Assembly (NCBI GenBank): GCA_022560025.1
Contig: JAFISE010000118.1
Coordinates: forward strand, 35,587 to 99,586
Direction of reading: 5' to 3'
DNA: 64,000 bases
Origin: Stagonosporopsis chrysanthemi
Lineage: Eukaryota > Ascomycota > Dothideomycetes > Pleosporales > Didymellaceae
In this document: one piece after another, positions 52,208 to 63,872 of the stretch
Layout: each line of letters starts with the position of its first letter
Numbering within the stretch: position 1 is the stretch's first letter
The notes under the pieces: model-generated
Database searches by the model: none
Told to the model about the DNA's origin: nothing
Seen by the model: only the letters and a program-made list of their open reading frames with translations
Made by a program: the position numbers and the translations under genes

Positions 52208-55200
52208 CTAGCGAGCAGGCGTGTCGGGTACGTCCCATACGTCTTTGTAGTCTCCTGCCGCGACGGGTGCCCCCTGCTCGGGCGCGCTCCGTTCAGACGC
52301 GGGTACAGGAGCTGCAGCAAAGGGTATTGTGCCGTTTGCGGTAAAGACAGGCAAGTCCTGCCTCTTGGCGGCGGGCGAGAGGGGTCGAGATGTCGTCTTT
52401 GGTGGTGTTGCCATGGTCTCAGTATTCGGAGGCAGCCATTGCAGGGCTGCGGGCGCCTGAGGCCCCAGTGCTTGCAGTGCGTCGCTGGCCGGTGGAGCTG
52501 TACCGAACGAGTGCGCGTTGTAATTCACGAACTGCAATCCCAAGGCAGGAGGTGGCATCGGAGGCGTGTCTTCACGCTGTGGAGGTGTCATCTTGGGTGC
52601 TTCGGATGGAGTCACAAACGAAGGCAGTGGGAGTTGCTCGCGAAGCTGCTCGGGAGTAATGACCGAGCCTCTGAGATCGGTTGGCGGTTCGATAATCCCA
52701 GCTGAGCTGCGACGACTGGTTTCAAATACAAGCGTGTTCTCCTGTGGAGAGATGGGCACATTGACCTGTTCTGCGAGGCTGGAAAAGGTCTCAGCGTGGA
52801 CTGGCTCCGGCTGCTCGAGCGGTGCTGCGGCGGCGCTCTGCAGTTGAGGAGGCTCTGGGGTCATGGTCGGAGCTGGTGTGGTAGCCGGCGACGACGTCTT
52901 TGAGGACTTCGACGCGCGACCTGAGGTGCGTTTCGTTGTAGCTTCTTTGTTGTTTGTACTGCGATTCGCAGGTGCTTTGCGGTTTGTGGTCTTGTTCGCC
53001 GGCTTCATGGCCGCTTCGAGAGCCCTCTGCTTCTCTTCTTTCTCTTTCTCACGAGCCTCGTAAACTTCCCTCGAAGGCATCTTCAAAGTGACGCGCTTCA
53101 AGCCCGAAGTCAACGAATCCAAATCATCGTTTTCTTGGCCTTTGACAGGAGCTACGTTGTTCGAATGACTAGACGGCACCCGAGGCACAGGTGGCCGTTG
53201 CGGCGCGCGTGAAGCGGCAGTATTAGCTCCACGGCCTTTCTTGAGAAGGTTCTCATTCGGCGCAGTCGAGGGTGCGCCGCTTCGCCTTCTTGAAGTAGTG
53301 GGTGGAATGCTGGGTCCTCGACTGACGCTTCGATCGCCAACCGAAGATACGCTCGATGCAATGCTCATACGACGCGACTCCGACCGAGCAGGTGGCGCAG
53401 GCTCCACGGTTGCAGGTTGAAAGTCGGCGATAGTTTGTCGACGGCTAGATCGAGACTCTGTTCGAAGCGACTTTTCCTCGTCCGAGCCTTGGTCAGCGTA
53501 TGTTGCAACAGGCTTTCGGCCGCGCAATTGACGACCAGAAGAGTCGACTTTGACAGCGTTCAGTGGTGGAGCGGCTGGTTTCTCCTTTTTGATTTGTGGT
53601 GGAGCAAGCTCTTCTGGCCTACAGCTCCTGGTCTGTCGATCCACTGGTACCAGCAATGCACTCAAAGCATGCGCCGCAGTGGCCCAGTCAACGTCTGGGG
53701 GAGGTGGAGTAATGGGTCGAGCGGGGTTGACGGGGGTGCCCCTTACGGGCTGTAGATGTGAAAGCTTGGTCGGATCAACGACTTTAGCAGTGAAGGACTG
53801 CGTGGGAGACGAGAAGTGGGCCAGAGACCCCTGCTTGTGCTTTTTCTGAGCGACCGGCATAGGAGGATTGACCAGAGTCTCTAGCTCAGCTAGATGAGAG
53901 GCATGCCACCATGACGGGTCGTACGTAATGGGCGTCAAAGTGGGTTCGACTGACTGTACGGGTGCGTCTTCGCTGGTGAGGTTTAGGCCGCCTAGCATCT
54001 GGTCGAGCGTCGTTCCGTTGGTAAGCTTGGGATCATGGTACACCTGTCCATCTGTGAGACCGCTGATATGGCTCAAGACTCCACTGGCCAGAGCCCTGTC
54101 GCTGTATCCACCTTCCAGAACTGAGATAACGCGGCCATCAGCGGAAGTGCCTTCTTCCTCGGCTAGACGGACGACGTCGCGTGTGAAGCGAGCGTAGAAT
54201 TCTGTCGGTACATTCACCGCATGTCGCTGCATGCCTGCAGTTTCCCACTCACTAGCGTCGAACCCGGCCGATAAGAAGATGGCAGCCTTGGGAGTAGGCT
54301 GGTTTGGACCTGATCTGAACCGCTTGGTGTGGAACTTGAGGTACTGACGTGTCTTGTCGAGAAGGACTAGGTACTTGTCCTCGTAAATAGCCCAAAACTC
54401 TTCGATAGTCTTCCAGGACTGCAGATGTACATTCCAGATTGACTGTCCGTGAGCGTTGTCGATGCAGAGACTGGCTGCCTGGACCTTGTCGTCGTCGCCG
54501 TCCTCACAAGGATACGAGTTGATATCGTGCAAGCTAAAGTAGCCGATGGATGTTTTCTTGCGGTTGGCTGTGCTCTTGTGCATGTTCTGCACCTTCTTGT
54601 TTCGCGCCCAGGTGATGGCTTGCGAGCCGTCGCCATGGTGCAAGTCGAAATCGATGATGGCCGCATGGGTCAGACCGTACTGCATCATGGCGTGCTCGAT
54701 GCCAACATGGACGTTGTTCAGCCAACAGAAGCCGGATGGGAAGTCGGCTGAGCAGTGGTGGCCCGGCGGCCGCACGCACACAAAGGCTCGAGATGGCCCG
54801 TTGGCTTGGAAAACTGCGTCCACTGCATCCAGTACCCCGCCAAGTGCGCCCTGAAAGGCATTCAGCGATTCGTCACAAAGATACAGGTCGCCCGCATGAA
54901 ACTCGTGTTTCGGCGGTTGTCCTGGTGCTGCTGGTGTGTCCCTAGCCAGCTCTCTCCCCGTTGTCGCCAGCTTCGTGCCTGCATGGACGCACAACGACTT
55001 CAGCTCCTCCATCCACTTGGTGCCATGGACGTTGGTCACCACCGGGGATGTGATGTCGACCAAGCGCGAGGTCTTGCGAATCGCAAAAGGGATGCGCTCG
55101 GGCGGGCTCAGGTCCGGATGCAATGGGTTGTGTCCCTCTGTATATCGTCCGCCGAGCCGCACATAGGCCGTCGAAATGCCCAGCACACTGGCCAGAATGC

Positions 55201-55819
55201 GCTCTGGCCGCTCCATGATCAGGCTGAGGATGTTCTTGGGCGTCTTCGGTCGCGAGTAGCGGTGCCCGTAGCACTGGTCGTGGACAATGACAATGGTTCC
55301 CGCACCCGCTGCGCCTGCACCGCCCCCGTGTCGCGCCAGGTCCTTCTTGAAGTGCTCCTCTGCCACATCGCACGCGCGCAAAGGCAGCTTCTCCTCAAAG
55401 TGGGGCTCGAGTGGGCTCTTGGCCCCTATTGGGGAGGCCATGCTCGGCGCAAAGGACGAGCGGCGCGATGCGGAACTTCGGGGCGCGAAGCTGTTGTCGC
55501 CGCGCAGGGACGAGTTGGAAGGGTTGCGCCCGAGGACGAGCGATGGTGTGGGAGAGGCGGCGCGGCTCAAGCTTGCGGTGCTGGAGCTGCGGCGGAGGTT
55601 TTGCGGCAGAGGCGAGGACGGCATGCGCGCTTTCGGCAGTCTGGGTGAAGCCGGGCCGGGCGAGGGGTCGCGCAGATTGCTGGTGCTTGTGTGAATGGAA
55701 AGGCGCTTGTTTGGGCGTGAAAGCGAGTTTGGCTCGGTGCCGGCCTGGCGTGGCCCTCGCGGCGTTGCCGTCGTGTCCTTGCCTGCGCCGAGCGGCGGCG
55801 ACGGCTGGTGGCTCTGCAT
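52208..55819 (-). CDS. hos3: Hos3-type class II histone deacetylase
   Basis: This single exon encodes 1,203 residues. An N-terminal Ser/Pro-rich region of about 165 residues precedes the catalytic domain (about 170-640). That domain begins TIVIVHDQCYGHRYSRPKTP and includes RAFVCVRPPGHHCSADFPSG, FCWLNNVHVGIEHAM, AAIIDFDLHHGDGSQ, AAIFLSAGFDASEWE and VISVLEGGYSDRAL. The HH pair, the DxH and D zinc ligands, and the GGY motif are all present, so activity is expected. The Hos3 subfamily is recognised by the RPERI region and the insertion with KTSIGYFSLHDINSYPCEDG. The C-terminal 560 residues are low complexity, rich in Ser, Pro, Ala and Lys, with a KEKEEKQR coiled stretch. It removes acetyl groups from histones and other proteins. 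The symbol is by subfamily resemblance. Confidence 0.92.
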   Translation of the reverse strand: MQSHQPSPPLGAGKDTTATPRGPRQAGTEPNSLSRPNKRLSIHTSTSNLRDPSPGPASPRLPKARMPSSPLPQNLRRSSSTASLSRAASPTPSLVLGRNPSNSSLRGDNSFAPRSSASRRSSFAPSMASPIGAKSPLEPHFEEKLPLRACDVAEEHFKKDLARHGGGAGAAGAGTIVIVHDQCYGHRYSRPKTPKNILSLIMERPERILASVLGISTAYVRLGGRYTEGHNPLHPDLSPPERIPFAIRKTSRLVDITSPVVTNVHGTKWMEELKSLCVHAGTKLATTGRELARDTPAAPGQPPKHEFHAGDLYLCDESLNAFQGALGGVLDAVDAVFQANGPSRAFVCVRPPGHHCSADFPSGFCWLNNVHVGIEHAMMQYGLTHAAIIDFDLHHGDGSQAITWARNKKVQNMHKSTANRKKTSIGYFSLHDINSYPCEDGDDDKVQAASLCIDNAHGQSIWNVHLQSWKTIEEFWAIYEDKYLVLLDKTRQYLKFHTKRFRSGPNQPTPKAAIFLSAGFDASEWETAGMQRHAVNVPTEFYARFTRDVVRLAEEEGTSADGRVISVLEGGYSDRALASGVLSHISGLTDGQVYHDPKLTNGTTLDQMLGGLNLTSEDAPVQSVEPTLTPITYDPSWWHASHLAELETLVNPPMPVAQKKHKQGSLAHFSSPTQSFTAKVVDPTKLSHLQPVRGTPVNPARPITPPPPDVDWATAAHALSALLVPVDRQTRSCRPEELAPPQIKKEKPAAPPLNAVKVDSSGRQLRGRKPVATYADQGSDEEKSLRTESRSSRRQTIADFQPATVEPAPPARSESRRMSIASSVSSVGDRSVSRGPSIPPTTSRRRSGAPSTAPNENLLKKGRGANTAASRAPQRPPVPRVPSSHSNNVAPVKGQENDDLDSLTSGLKRVTLKMPSREVYEAREKEKEEKQRALEAAMKPANKTTNRKAPANRSTNNKEATTKRTSGRASKSSKTSSPATTPAPTMTPEPPQLQSAAAAPLEQPEPVHAETFSSLAEQVNVPISPQENTLVFETSRRSSAGIIEPPTDLRGSVITPEQLREQLPLPSFVTPSEAPKMTPPQREDTPPMPPPALGLQFVNYNAHSFGTAPPASDALQALGPQAPAALQWLPPNTETMATPPKTTSRPLSPAAKRQDLPVFTANGTIPFAAAPVPASERSAPEQGAPVAAGDYKDVWDVPDTPAR

Positions 55820-56212
55820 CGCTGCGGGGTCTCAGCGTGTCGTGGCGCGTCTGCCAGGCGTGTCAATGTTTTGGCGGGGTGTTTCGTCGTGGAGGAAACA
55901 AGGGAGCCCGGTTGGCCATGACGACTGCCCGCGTCAGGGGTCCGTCTGTGCACAGGGCTGCATGTTGGACAGCACCATCATGTGTCTTGTAGCTTCATGT
56001 CCCGACTCGTGATCAGATCATCAAGTCAATGGACAACACTTTTTGGCTGCTGCTGTCTGGCGAGGGAGCTAAAGTAACGAGCTTCTTTGTATTCCGAAGT
56101 CTACTCCGATACCTGCTAGGTACTTCATAGGGCGTGAACATGCGTAATCGAGCCCGCACATATACAAGCCATCTAGTAATTCCAGTATTCTCAATATGTA
56201 CACCGCAACGCA
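55820..56212. other. Divergent promoter region
   Basis: This separates the minus-strand deacetylase gene from the plus-strand flavin-reductase-like gene. No gene is seen. Confidence 0.55.
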
Positions 56213-57265
56213 ATGGCATTCCCCAGGCTCAACATGACATTGCAACATAGTCTTACACGCCCGCTACCAACCAGTCTTCAACACCCCCTAATAAGAAGCA
56301 GCTTGAAGCACCACCAACCAACTAAAATCTCAACACCATCAACCTACCGCAAGATGAAGTCGACAACTGCCCACATCACATCCGCCACCGAGGGCCACCA
56401 CAAGCTCATCGACCGCGTCGCCGACTTTGAGCAAAAGCAGTCCTCACGCCCCGACTTCGAGCCACTGAAACCAATCACCCTAACCAAAAGCCCCAACCCA
56501 ACATGGACCTACGGATCCGGCGTCACCACCGCATCCCCCGCAGCCCCCCACATCGAAGTCGACCCCTACGCGCCCACGCGCCCCATGATCGCCAACTACA
56601 GACTGCTCATCAGCGGCATCGCGCCACGGCCCATCGGCCTCCTCTCCACCGCCAGCACCACGGGCCACAAGAACCTCGCGCCCTTCTCGTACTTCCAGAT
56701 CGTGGACCACGACCCGCCGCTATTCATTGTGGGGTTCTCCGCGCGGCCCGGGCGCGCAAAGGACTCGTACGTCAATCTCAGGGAGACGGGGGAGTGCGTC
56801 ATCAACACGGTGAGCGAGGACATGATCGAAGCGGTTAATGCGACGAGTATCGATGCGCCGCTGGGTGCGAGCGAGTGGGACGTGGCTGGGCTGACGGAGG
56901 CGGCGAGTTCGACGGTAAGGCCGGGCAGGGTGCGCGAGAGTGTGTTTAGCATCGAGGGGAGGGTGGTGGATGTCAAGGAGTTTCGGGACCGCGAGGAAGA
57001 CGGGTTGAGTGTTGCTGCGCATGTGCTCATAAAGGCGAGTAGGTTCTGGGTCAGGGAGGATGCGACGAATGACGAGGTTAGTCACATTGCGCTGGATAAG
57101 CTTAGGCCGGTGGGGCAGCTGGGGGGGATGGCGTATGGACGGGTGACTGAGACGTTTGAGGTGCCGAGGCGAAGGTGGGCGGATGAGGTACAGAGGTCTG
57201 AGACGCTGAGAGGGTTGGAGCAGAAGGGGATGGGAGGGGATGTGGTTGGAGAGACGAAGAGCTAA
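56213..57265 (+). CDS. Flavin-reductase-like (FMN-binding split barrel) protein
   Basis: This single exon encodes 350 residues from ATG 56213. The first 47 residues have many Arg, Lys, Ser and Thr and no acidic residue (MAFPRLNMTLQHSLTRPLPT), so a mitochondrial presequence is possible. A second start at 56354 would give a 303-residue cytosolic form. The fold is marked by NYRLLISGIAPRPIGLLSTA, NLAPFSYFQIVDHDPPLFIV, KDSYVNLRETGECVINTVSE and RPVGQLGGMAYGRVTETFEV. This matches the flavin-reductase-like domain family, whose members bind FMN and serve as NAD(P)H:flavin reductases or as small oxidoreductases of unknown substrate. The two starts could give dual localisation. A specific reaction cannot be assigned. 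Confidence 0.87.
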   Translation: MAFPRLNMTLQHSLTRPLPTSLQHPLIRSSLKHHQPTKISTPSTYRKMKSTTAHITSATEGHHKLIDRVADFEQKQSSRPDFEPLKPITLTKSPNPTWTYGSGVTTASPAAPHIEVDPYAPTRPMIANYRLLISGIAPRPIGLLSTASTTGHKNLAPFSYFQIVDHDPPLFIVGFSARPGRAKDSYVNLRETGECVINTVSEDMIEAVNATSIDAPLGASEWDVAGLTEAASSTVRPGRVRESVFSIEGRVVDVKEFRDREEDGLSVAAHVLIKASRFWVREDATNDEVSHIALDKLRPVGQLGGMAYGRVTETFEVPRRRWADEVQRSETLRGLEQKGMGGDVVGETKS

Positions 57266-57593
57266 CGAGCTTTGTGGCTCAGAATCCAATGCTCGCCAAG
57301 AGGAACGTTGGACATTGTAAGCATGCCAAACGTGGAATACGTTTCGTAATCGAGAGCGTGAATTGGACTGTACAATATATCATTCGGCCCGCGCTGTTGC
57401 GCACTCCTCTAATCTATACGATACGTGCAATAGCAAGAGTCGAGACACACAAATCCTCCACCACGCTCCGTCCTTGCGACCCGAAAGACCGCACATGCAA
57501 GAGCCCAAACGCCGCTAATGCGTGGCTTCATATCACACTTCTATCATACACTGCGACCGTACTCCCGGAACACTACACCTCTAGATTAGACAC
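57266..57593. other. Convergent 3' flanks
   Basis: This lies between the flavin-reductase-like gene (plus) and the Lon gene (minus). No gene is seen. Confidence 0.6.
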
Positions 57594-60500
57594 TCAATCG
57601 TCGTCCTCGCCGCTCTCCTCATCTTCGTCTTTCCGCTTCTGCTCTTTTCGCTTGCGGTCGCCCTTCTTGGACTTGAGTTCCTTTTCCCATAGCTTGTTCG
57701 CGGACTCCTTGTTCAGGCCCGGGAAGACGAGGTTGAAGACCTCGGAGTACCATTCTACAGGGTGGCCTTGGATGCCTTCCTTGATGTTCTACAGTGGTGT
57801 TAGCTTGCTTAGCTCAAGTACAAATCGAGTGTGGGTTCTTACCTCGGGCAGTTCGAGCCAGTCGCTCAGGTTGTCCTTGGGGAAGATAACCTCGGTCGCG
57901 CCAGCTCGTCGCGCAGCTACAGTCTTCTCCCTCAAGCCACCGATGCGCAGGACCTTGCCGGTCAAGGTGAGCTCACCGGTCATGGCGACGCCATCCTTGA
58001 TCTGTGTGTTGAGCGCAAGAGACAGGAAGCTCGACGCCATGGTGATACCTGCGCTTGGCCCGTCCTTCGGTACCGCTCCCTCGGGGCAGTGCAAATGTAT
58101 CCTTGCGTGCTCGAAGAATCTGTTCTTGGGGAAGTCGCGAGCAAGGACGGATTTGGCGTACGAGTACGCAACTCCAGTAGACTCCTTCATGACATCGCGC
58201 AGCGAGCCGGTGCGCTCGAGACCTGGGTGAGAGGATGCAGACAGCACGCTTTGCAGAATCGACTCAATGTACAGTGCCGAGCCGCCCATGGATGTCCACG
58301 CCAGACCCATGGCCACACCAGGCGGTGTAAAGTCGTAGAGCCGGTCAGCGGTGAACACAGGTGGGCCGACGTAGTCCTTGAGGTTATCTTTGCCAATTGA
58401 GACGTGAACCGTGTCTGGGACCTTGAGAGCAACGCGCGGCTTCGGTGCTGTCTGCTTCTCAATGTCCTCTGGTGTCTCCTTCACATCCGTCTTGTCCTTC
58501 TCCGCCTCCTCTTGTGCAGTCTTGCCCTCTTCAGTAAGAGCCTCTGACTCTGGCAGAGCATCCTCGCCGACCTCAGTGACGATCTTCAGTGCAGACTTGC
58601 GGTAGACCTTCTCGATCTGCTTCTTAAGGTTACGCACACCTGACTCTCGGCAGTACTTGTTGATGAGCTCGACAATGCCCTCCTTCTCAAGAACCACGTC
58701 GGCATCCTTCAGACCGCTCATCTCCTTCGCCGCAGGTGCGAGATACTTCTCGGCAATGGCAATCTTCTCGTCCGCGACGTAGCCAGACAGCTCAATCATC
58801 TCCATGCGGTCAAGCAGGGGCTGAGGGATGGTGTCCGACATGTTTGCTGTGCACACGAACAAGACCTTGGACAGGTCGACGGGGACATCGAGGTAGTGGT
58901 CGAGGAAGCTGTTGTTCTGCTCTGGGTCAAGCAGTTCGAGAAGTGCTGCTGCAGGATCACCATGGCTGCTATTGCGGCCGAGCTTGTCAATCTCATCGAT
59001 CAGAACGAGCGGGTTCTCCGTCTGGCACTTCTTGAGCGCCTGGATGATGCGACCAGGCAGGGCACCAACGTATGTCCTGCGGTGTCCCTTGATCTCAGCT
59101 ACGTCGTACATACCACCAACACTGAAGCGGTAGTACTGACGATTCAGGGCCCGAGCGATCGACTTGCCGATAGAGGTTTTACCCACACCGGGAGGACCAA
59201 CCAAACAGAGGATCTTTCCCTCGACAGAACCGCGCAGCTTGCCGACGGCGATGAACTCGAGGATGCGGTCCTTGACGTCCTTCAGACCGTAGTGGTCCTC
59301 GTCGAGAACCTCACGAGCGTGCTTGATGCCGAAATTCTCGGCACTGCTGAGACCCCAAGGAAGCTGTGTCAGCCAATCAAGATAGTTCCTAGTGACGTTG
59401 AACTCGGATCCGCTGGGCTCAAGGCCGGAAAGCTTGCTCATCTCCTCGTCGAAGACCTTCCTGACAGCCTCGGGCATAGCCAGCTTGCTCGCCTTCTCGT
59501 TGAACTTTTCAATGAGCTTGTCCTTGCCGTCTGACTCGATACCTAGCTCACGCTTGATGCCCTTCATCTGCTCCATCAGGATGAACTCGCGGTGCTTCTT
59601 CTGTACCCGGTTGTTGACCTCGTCGCTAACCTTCTTCTGCAGCTCGGCGCTCATGAGCTCCTTCTTCAGGACCTCCAGTGACTTCCTTAGCCTCTTCTCG
59701 ACGTCCATCTCCTCAAGCGCAGCCTGCAGCTCGTTCGACTCGGCTTGTGCAACTGCGGCGGCGAAGTCCGCCAGCTTGACTGGGTCTTCGCCGACGCTCA
59801 TGGTGGTGTGGACAGAGAATGTGGCAACGTGGTCACGGAACATGGGATTCAGGAGCGCGACACCCTTGAAAGTGTTGACAATCTCGTTGACGAGAGCCTG
59901 GATGACCTTGTTGTCCTTGATGCTGAAGGGCTCCTCGACCATGTTCTCGACGGTGGCAATGCTGACCTGTCGCCCCTTGAGGATGGCAAGAGTCTGGTCC
60001 TCGTCCTTGGACTTTGCGTCTTCGCCGGCCTCCTCGAAGCTCGCGACGACATCGCCCTTGGACTCGCTCGCTTTGGTGTCTGTCGGTGCGGCCTCGCCTT
60101 CGGGTGCGTCGGCGATGGTGGCCTGGCCGGCTGACTCGTGCTGGTCGCCCTTGGGTGGCAAGAGGCTGGTCATCTTGATCCTGCGGTGGGGGTACAGAAC
60201 GCAGGTCATGGCGAAGTTGTCCTCGGAGCCGACGGGGAACGCGCTCGTGACCTGGCAGAAGGTACCGACGTCGTGCACTTCGCTCGGGTCGTCGATGACA
60301 TCCTTGTCGACGGCGTCGTCTTTGAACATGAAAGCGCCAATGTACGGCTGGCCTCGCTTGACCATGTCGGCGATTGCCTGTCCGACCTCGCGGTCGCGGA
60401 TGGTGACGGCCTTGTAGAAGCCGGGGAAGAGCGGGCGCTTGGCGAGCGGGATGGCCATGACCTGGGGGTAGACTTCTGGTATCGAGGGCTTGACGAGCGG

Positions 60501-60923
60501 GTTGTTCTTGCGCTTCCGGCCGCCCCCCTCGCCCCCGGAGCCGCCATCGCCTCCTGCAGCGCTGCCGCGGCCGGCGCCTGTTCTCGCGGGTACGGGGTCG
60601 GGCGTCTTGGTCTTGGCCTCCAGCTCATCGGCGGCCTTCTCCTGCTCCTTGAGCTTCCGGGCCTCTTCTGTCTCCTCGGGCACCTCGGGCACCTCTTCGG
60701 GTGCCGCCTTGGGATCCTTCTCCTTCCGCCGGCTCAGCGACGTCGAGAAGCTCCGGTACGCGAACAGCGCCGCGGGCGGCGAGGGACATCGGTGGGGGTA
60801 TCGGGCGACAAGCGATGCGGTGCACTGTGCAGGGAGGCGGGGCGCCGAGGCTCGCGATGTGGTGAGGGCGGCCTGGGATCGCGCAGTCTGGCGCAGAGCT
60901 GCCCGCCACGAGGCGTGGAGCAT
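57594..60923 (-). CDS. PIM1: Mitochondrial Lon protease
   Basis: Exons 57843-60923 and 57594-57788 (54-base intron) give 1,091 residues. The start at 60923 gives a basic, Ala/Arg-rich presequence (MLHASWRAALRQTARSQAAL). The N-terminal substrate domain opens with VYPQVMAIPLAKRPLFPGFY. An acidic insertion (about residues 260-330) is a fungal feature. The AAA+ module has CLVGPPGVGKTSIGKSIARA (Walker A), NPLVLIDEIDKLG (Walker B) and the VGALPGRII region. The protease domain has the catalytic Ser in PKDGPSAGITMASS and the Lys in GLREKTVAARRAGATE. Lon degrades oxidised and misfolded matrix proteins and binds mtDNA. The second exon adds a highly charged tail (KSKKGDRKRKEQKRKDEDEE). All key residues are present. 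Confidence 0.95.
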
Positions 60924-61564
60924 GATGGGGAAGGAGCGACCTCGGAAGCCGCTGCAACAGCACGGTATGGTGGGAGAGGAGCGGAAACAAACGAGATGCA
61001 CGCGCCCAATTCCGTGTCAGCGCGGGTCTCGAGATGGAGTGCAGCCAAGGAGGCGTGCAGGATGCAGGATGCAGGGTTTGGTGTTGTGAAGGCGAATTGC
61101 TCTGTAATCTTCAACCTAGACATCTAGACATCATCAGTCCATTGTCCCGGGCTGCAGCCTCGCGCCGCTCGCGCCGAGTGGGGATCTTGGCGCGCGCCCA
61201 TGAGAACTTCGGCCGCAACCTCTCTCGGATTGGTAATTGACTCTGGTCTTCTCTAGTCTTCTGTGGCCTTCTCTGGCACGACATGCGCATTCGAGCGACG
61301 CTACAGCATTGCATTGCACGGTAATAATGCTGCTCTTACGGCGCGCCGTGTCGTGCATCTGGACTGATTGCTTCTGCCTTCCGCTGTCCGCAATCTCCCC
61401 AGACTCAGAATCGCTGACGCCATTGATTAGTCAGCATACTATCATGTTCACAATTCTAACCTTCATGCAGCGGCGCAGATGACTTTCAACTTTGAATATT
61501 ACTTATTTTGAACTTGTAACTCTTGAGATGCAGTACACTGTAGGTGTTTCAACGCCGATCAGAC
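60924..61564. other. Intergenic
   Basis: This is the promoter of the Lon gene and the 3' flank of the MFS gene. Repeated TCTGGTCTTCT/TCTAGTCTTCT/TGTGGCCTTCT words lie near 61,241-61,275. No gene is seen. Confidence 0.55.
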
Positions 61565-63416
61565 CTAGACCTCGTTCTCACCCCTCTTGCTGAAGCTGGT
61601 CTTCCGACCTTCTTTCTCTTCAGCATCAAATGTACTGTCCAGCATAAACGGACTTCTCGCTCTAATCTCTCTACCCTTGAACAGCAACACGACAGGGACT
61701 GCACTCAAAGCAAGGCCGACAAATCCCAGCAGACTGCCTGCCCAGCCAAACCCCAGGGTTGAAAAGAGCTGGCCAGATGCAAGTGGCAAAAATGCTCCAA
61801 AAACGTTACGACCAAGTGAAGCCGCTGAGAGTGCCGAGGCTGCGTACTTCTCATACGCATCAGTGAGGTAGTTCACCACGCCCATATAGATGGAGTAGAT
61901 GCCAACACCGACAATCGCGACGCCGATGGCTGGTACGATCCAATGTATGCTTGGTCTGCACGTCCATCCGTAGATGAACAGACCCGCGGTGAAAAGCAAA
62001 GAACCTGGGATACTGGTGTAGAGCCTTCCTTCAGGTATGGGCTTACCGGGCCGCTCGGTGTTCTTGCTCGCGGTGCGGAGATACATCCAGTCTTGCAGCG
62101 GATTGATAAGAGTCCCGATGACTGCGCCGACGGTAATAGCAAGCTGCACAAGCCCGGTCTGGAAGATCCCGAAGCCGTACGAGTCGCCAAACGTCTGCAC
62201 CACAGAGCTGAAGAAGAGGAACAAAATGCCCCAGGCAAACGAAATCCACAGCGTGAAAAACGTCACGACCGGCTCGGTGAGCAGCATCTTGGTTGGACGC
62301 ATGAAGGAGATCTTCAACAGCAACGCGGTCGATGGCTTGTCCAGCTCCGACTCGGCGTATACTTGGCGGCCCGTCTCCTTGCGCAGCTTCTGTGCACGCT
62401 TCTTGAGGATGACATCACCGCGCGTTTCGCGCAAGATGAACCAAAAGACTGGAATCAGGGCGGCGTTGTAGATGATTTGGATGTAGTAGATCCTGCCATT
62501 GTGAGCCTGTGTCATCCCACCATCACTCATCGGCTTAGAGCTTACCATCGCCACGGTGCATCGAGCCCACCGCTCGGCTTCTGGATCTGCACAATCGCAC
62601 TGCCCACAAACGGACCAAGTGCAATGCCCGCCACGCTCGTGAATCCGAACAGCGACATGGGCAAGCTCCGCGCCTTGTCGCCCTTCCATATGTCGCTAAT
62701 GCTGCCACCAACGATATTGATAGAGACCGACGATGCGCCACCGCCGAAGAATCGCGTGACTACAATGGTAGCGAAATTGTCAGCAAACGCGGACCCGAAA
62801 AGGAACAGCTCGAATATGATATATGCAATCTGCCACGCATCAGCCACGACCATAACACGACGCACGCAGGATGGTCTGAACGCACAAAGTAGCCTGGCAT
62901 ACGGCCCGTGTTCTCCGTCAACGGCACAAACAGCAGCGGAAACAGCGCCGCGCCCACGTTCCAGCTCGCAGTCGCCCAGTACAGGTTCGGGAACGGCTCG
63001 TTCTGCACGTTCCACAGCGGGCCCATCCAATCGTTGCCGGACCCGTAGGAGCCCGCAGGCAGACCCGTCAAGATGGAGATGAAGCACACCGTGACAGTGA
63101 GGATCCATTTGTACGTCGGCGACCAGTTGAAGCTGTGATGTCGATTAGATGGGGGGGGGTTTTGCAGTGGAGCGAGGGCGGAGACATACGGGTTATCTTT
63201 ATCATCAGGACCATTCCAGCTGTGGATTTCCACATCCTTGCCGTTCACGGTGCGGGTCTCTGGGTGGTGGTGTCCCGAGACGCTTGGGCGGTGCAGCGTG
63301 CCATCTCGCGAGGGGGTCGTGGTTTCTCACGCTCGTCAGTCTCTGATCACCTTCCGAAGAACAAAGCCCCCAAAGCACATACCTTTGTCTTCGTGCAGTG
63401 ACGACGGTACAGACAT
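61565..63416 (-). CDS. MFS exporter, DHA1 (drug/polyamine:H+) type
   Basis: Five exons, 63383-63416, 63190-63304, 62886-63132, 62546-62829 and 61565-62492, with introns of 78, 57, 56 and 53 bases, give 535 residues. The tiny first exon encodes MSVPSSLHEDK. NPFNWSPTYKWILTVTVCFI starts the first helix in the usual DHA1 way, followed by SWNVGAALFPLLFVPLTENT, GRMPGYFIAYIIFELFLFGS, FGGGASSVSINIVGGSISDI, PMSLFGFTSVAGIALGPFVG, and WRWIYYIQIIYNAALIPVFW leading to LRETRGDVIL. The second half has the expected helices and ends with KYAASALSAASLGRNVFGAF and a short tail. Related proteins export azoles, polyamines and toxins or take up spermidine. The substrate is unknown. The second intron contains a nine-base C run on the coding strand. 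Confidence 0.9.
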
Positions 63417-63808
63417 ATCGATTAATCTCAACAAGCAGACATTCAAAACCGCGTCAAATCGGTCTCAACAACCGCACCATTCACGAGGGAAACACCCAGC
63501 CTCTATATCCTTCGTCTCTCTCCCCCACACGTGCATCCAAGTGCGTATCATATGTGATCTCATAGTCGTTCATAGCGCCGAATCTAGCGCCGTGGCACTG
63601 TCCGGACGCGTTCACAAGGAATGACGTTCGTGCAATGTTCCCCGCCACGACGTTGCAACGCGTGACGGCCACCGCGGTGCGAGGCCAGCCCGCCGATTGG
63701 CCGGCCGCAGAACAAAGACGCTGGTAAGGGCTTTTTTGTTCTTTGGAAGCTTGGGGATCGCAGGTCTTGGCTGATGCCCTATCGCTGATTACCGAATCTA
63801 GTTAAACC

Positions 63809-63872
63809 GGGGGGGGGGGGGGGGGGGGGGGGTGGGGGGGGGGGTGGGGGGGGGGGGGGGGGGGTGTTTGTT

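Noticed and set aside
54755..55648. 297-codon plus-strand frame inside the deacetylase gene
   Set aside because: Antisense shadow of the catalytic domain.
60138..61127. 329-codon plus-strand frame over the Lon N terminus
   Set aside because: Antisense shadow; the Lon presequence and domain read clearly on the minus strand.
61943..63082. 379-codon plus-strand frame over the MFS exporter
   Set aside because: Antisense to a spliced MFS gene whose helices and splice sites are all consistent.
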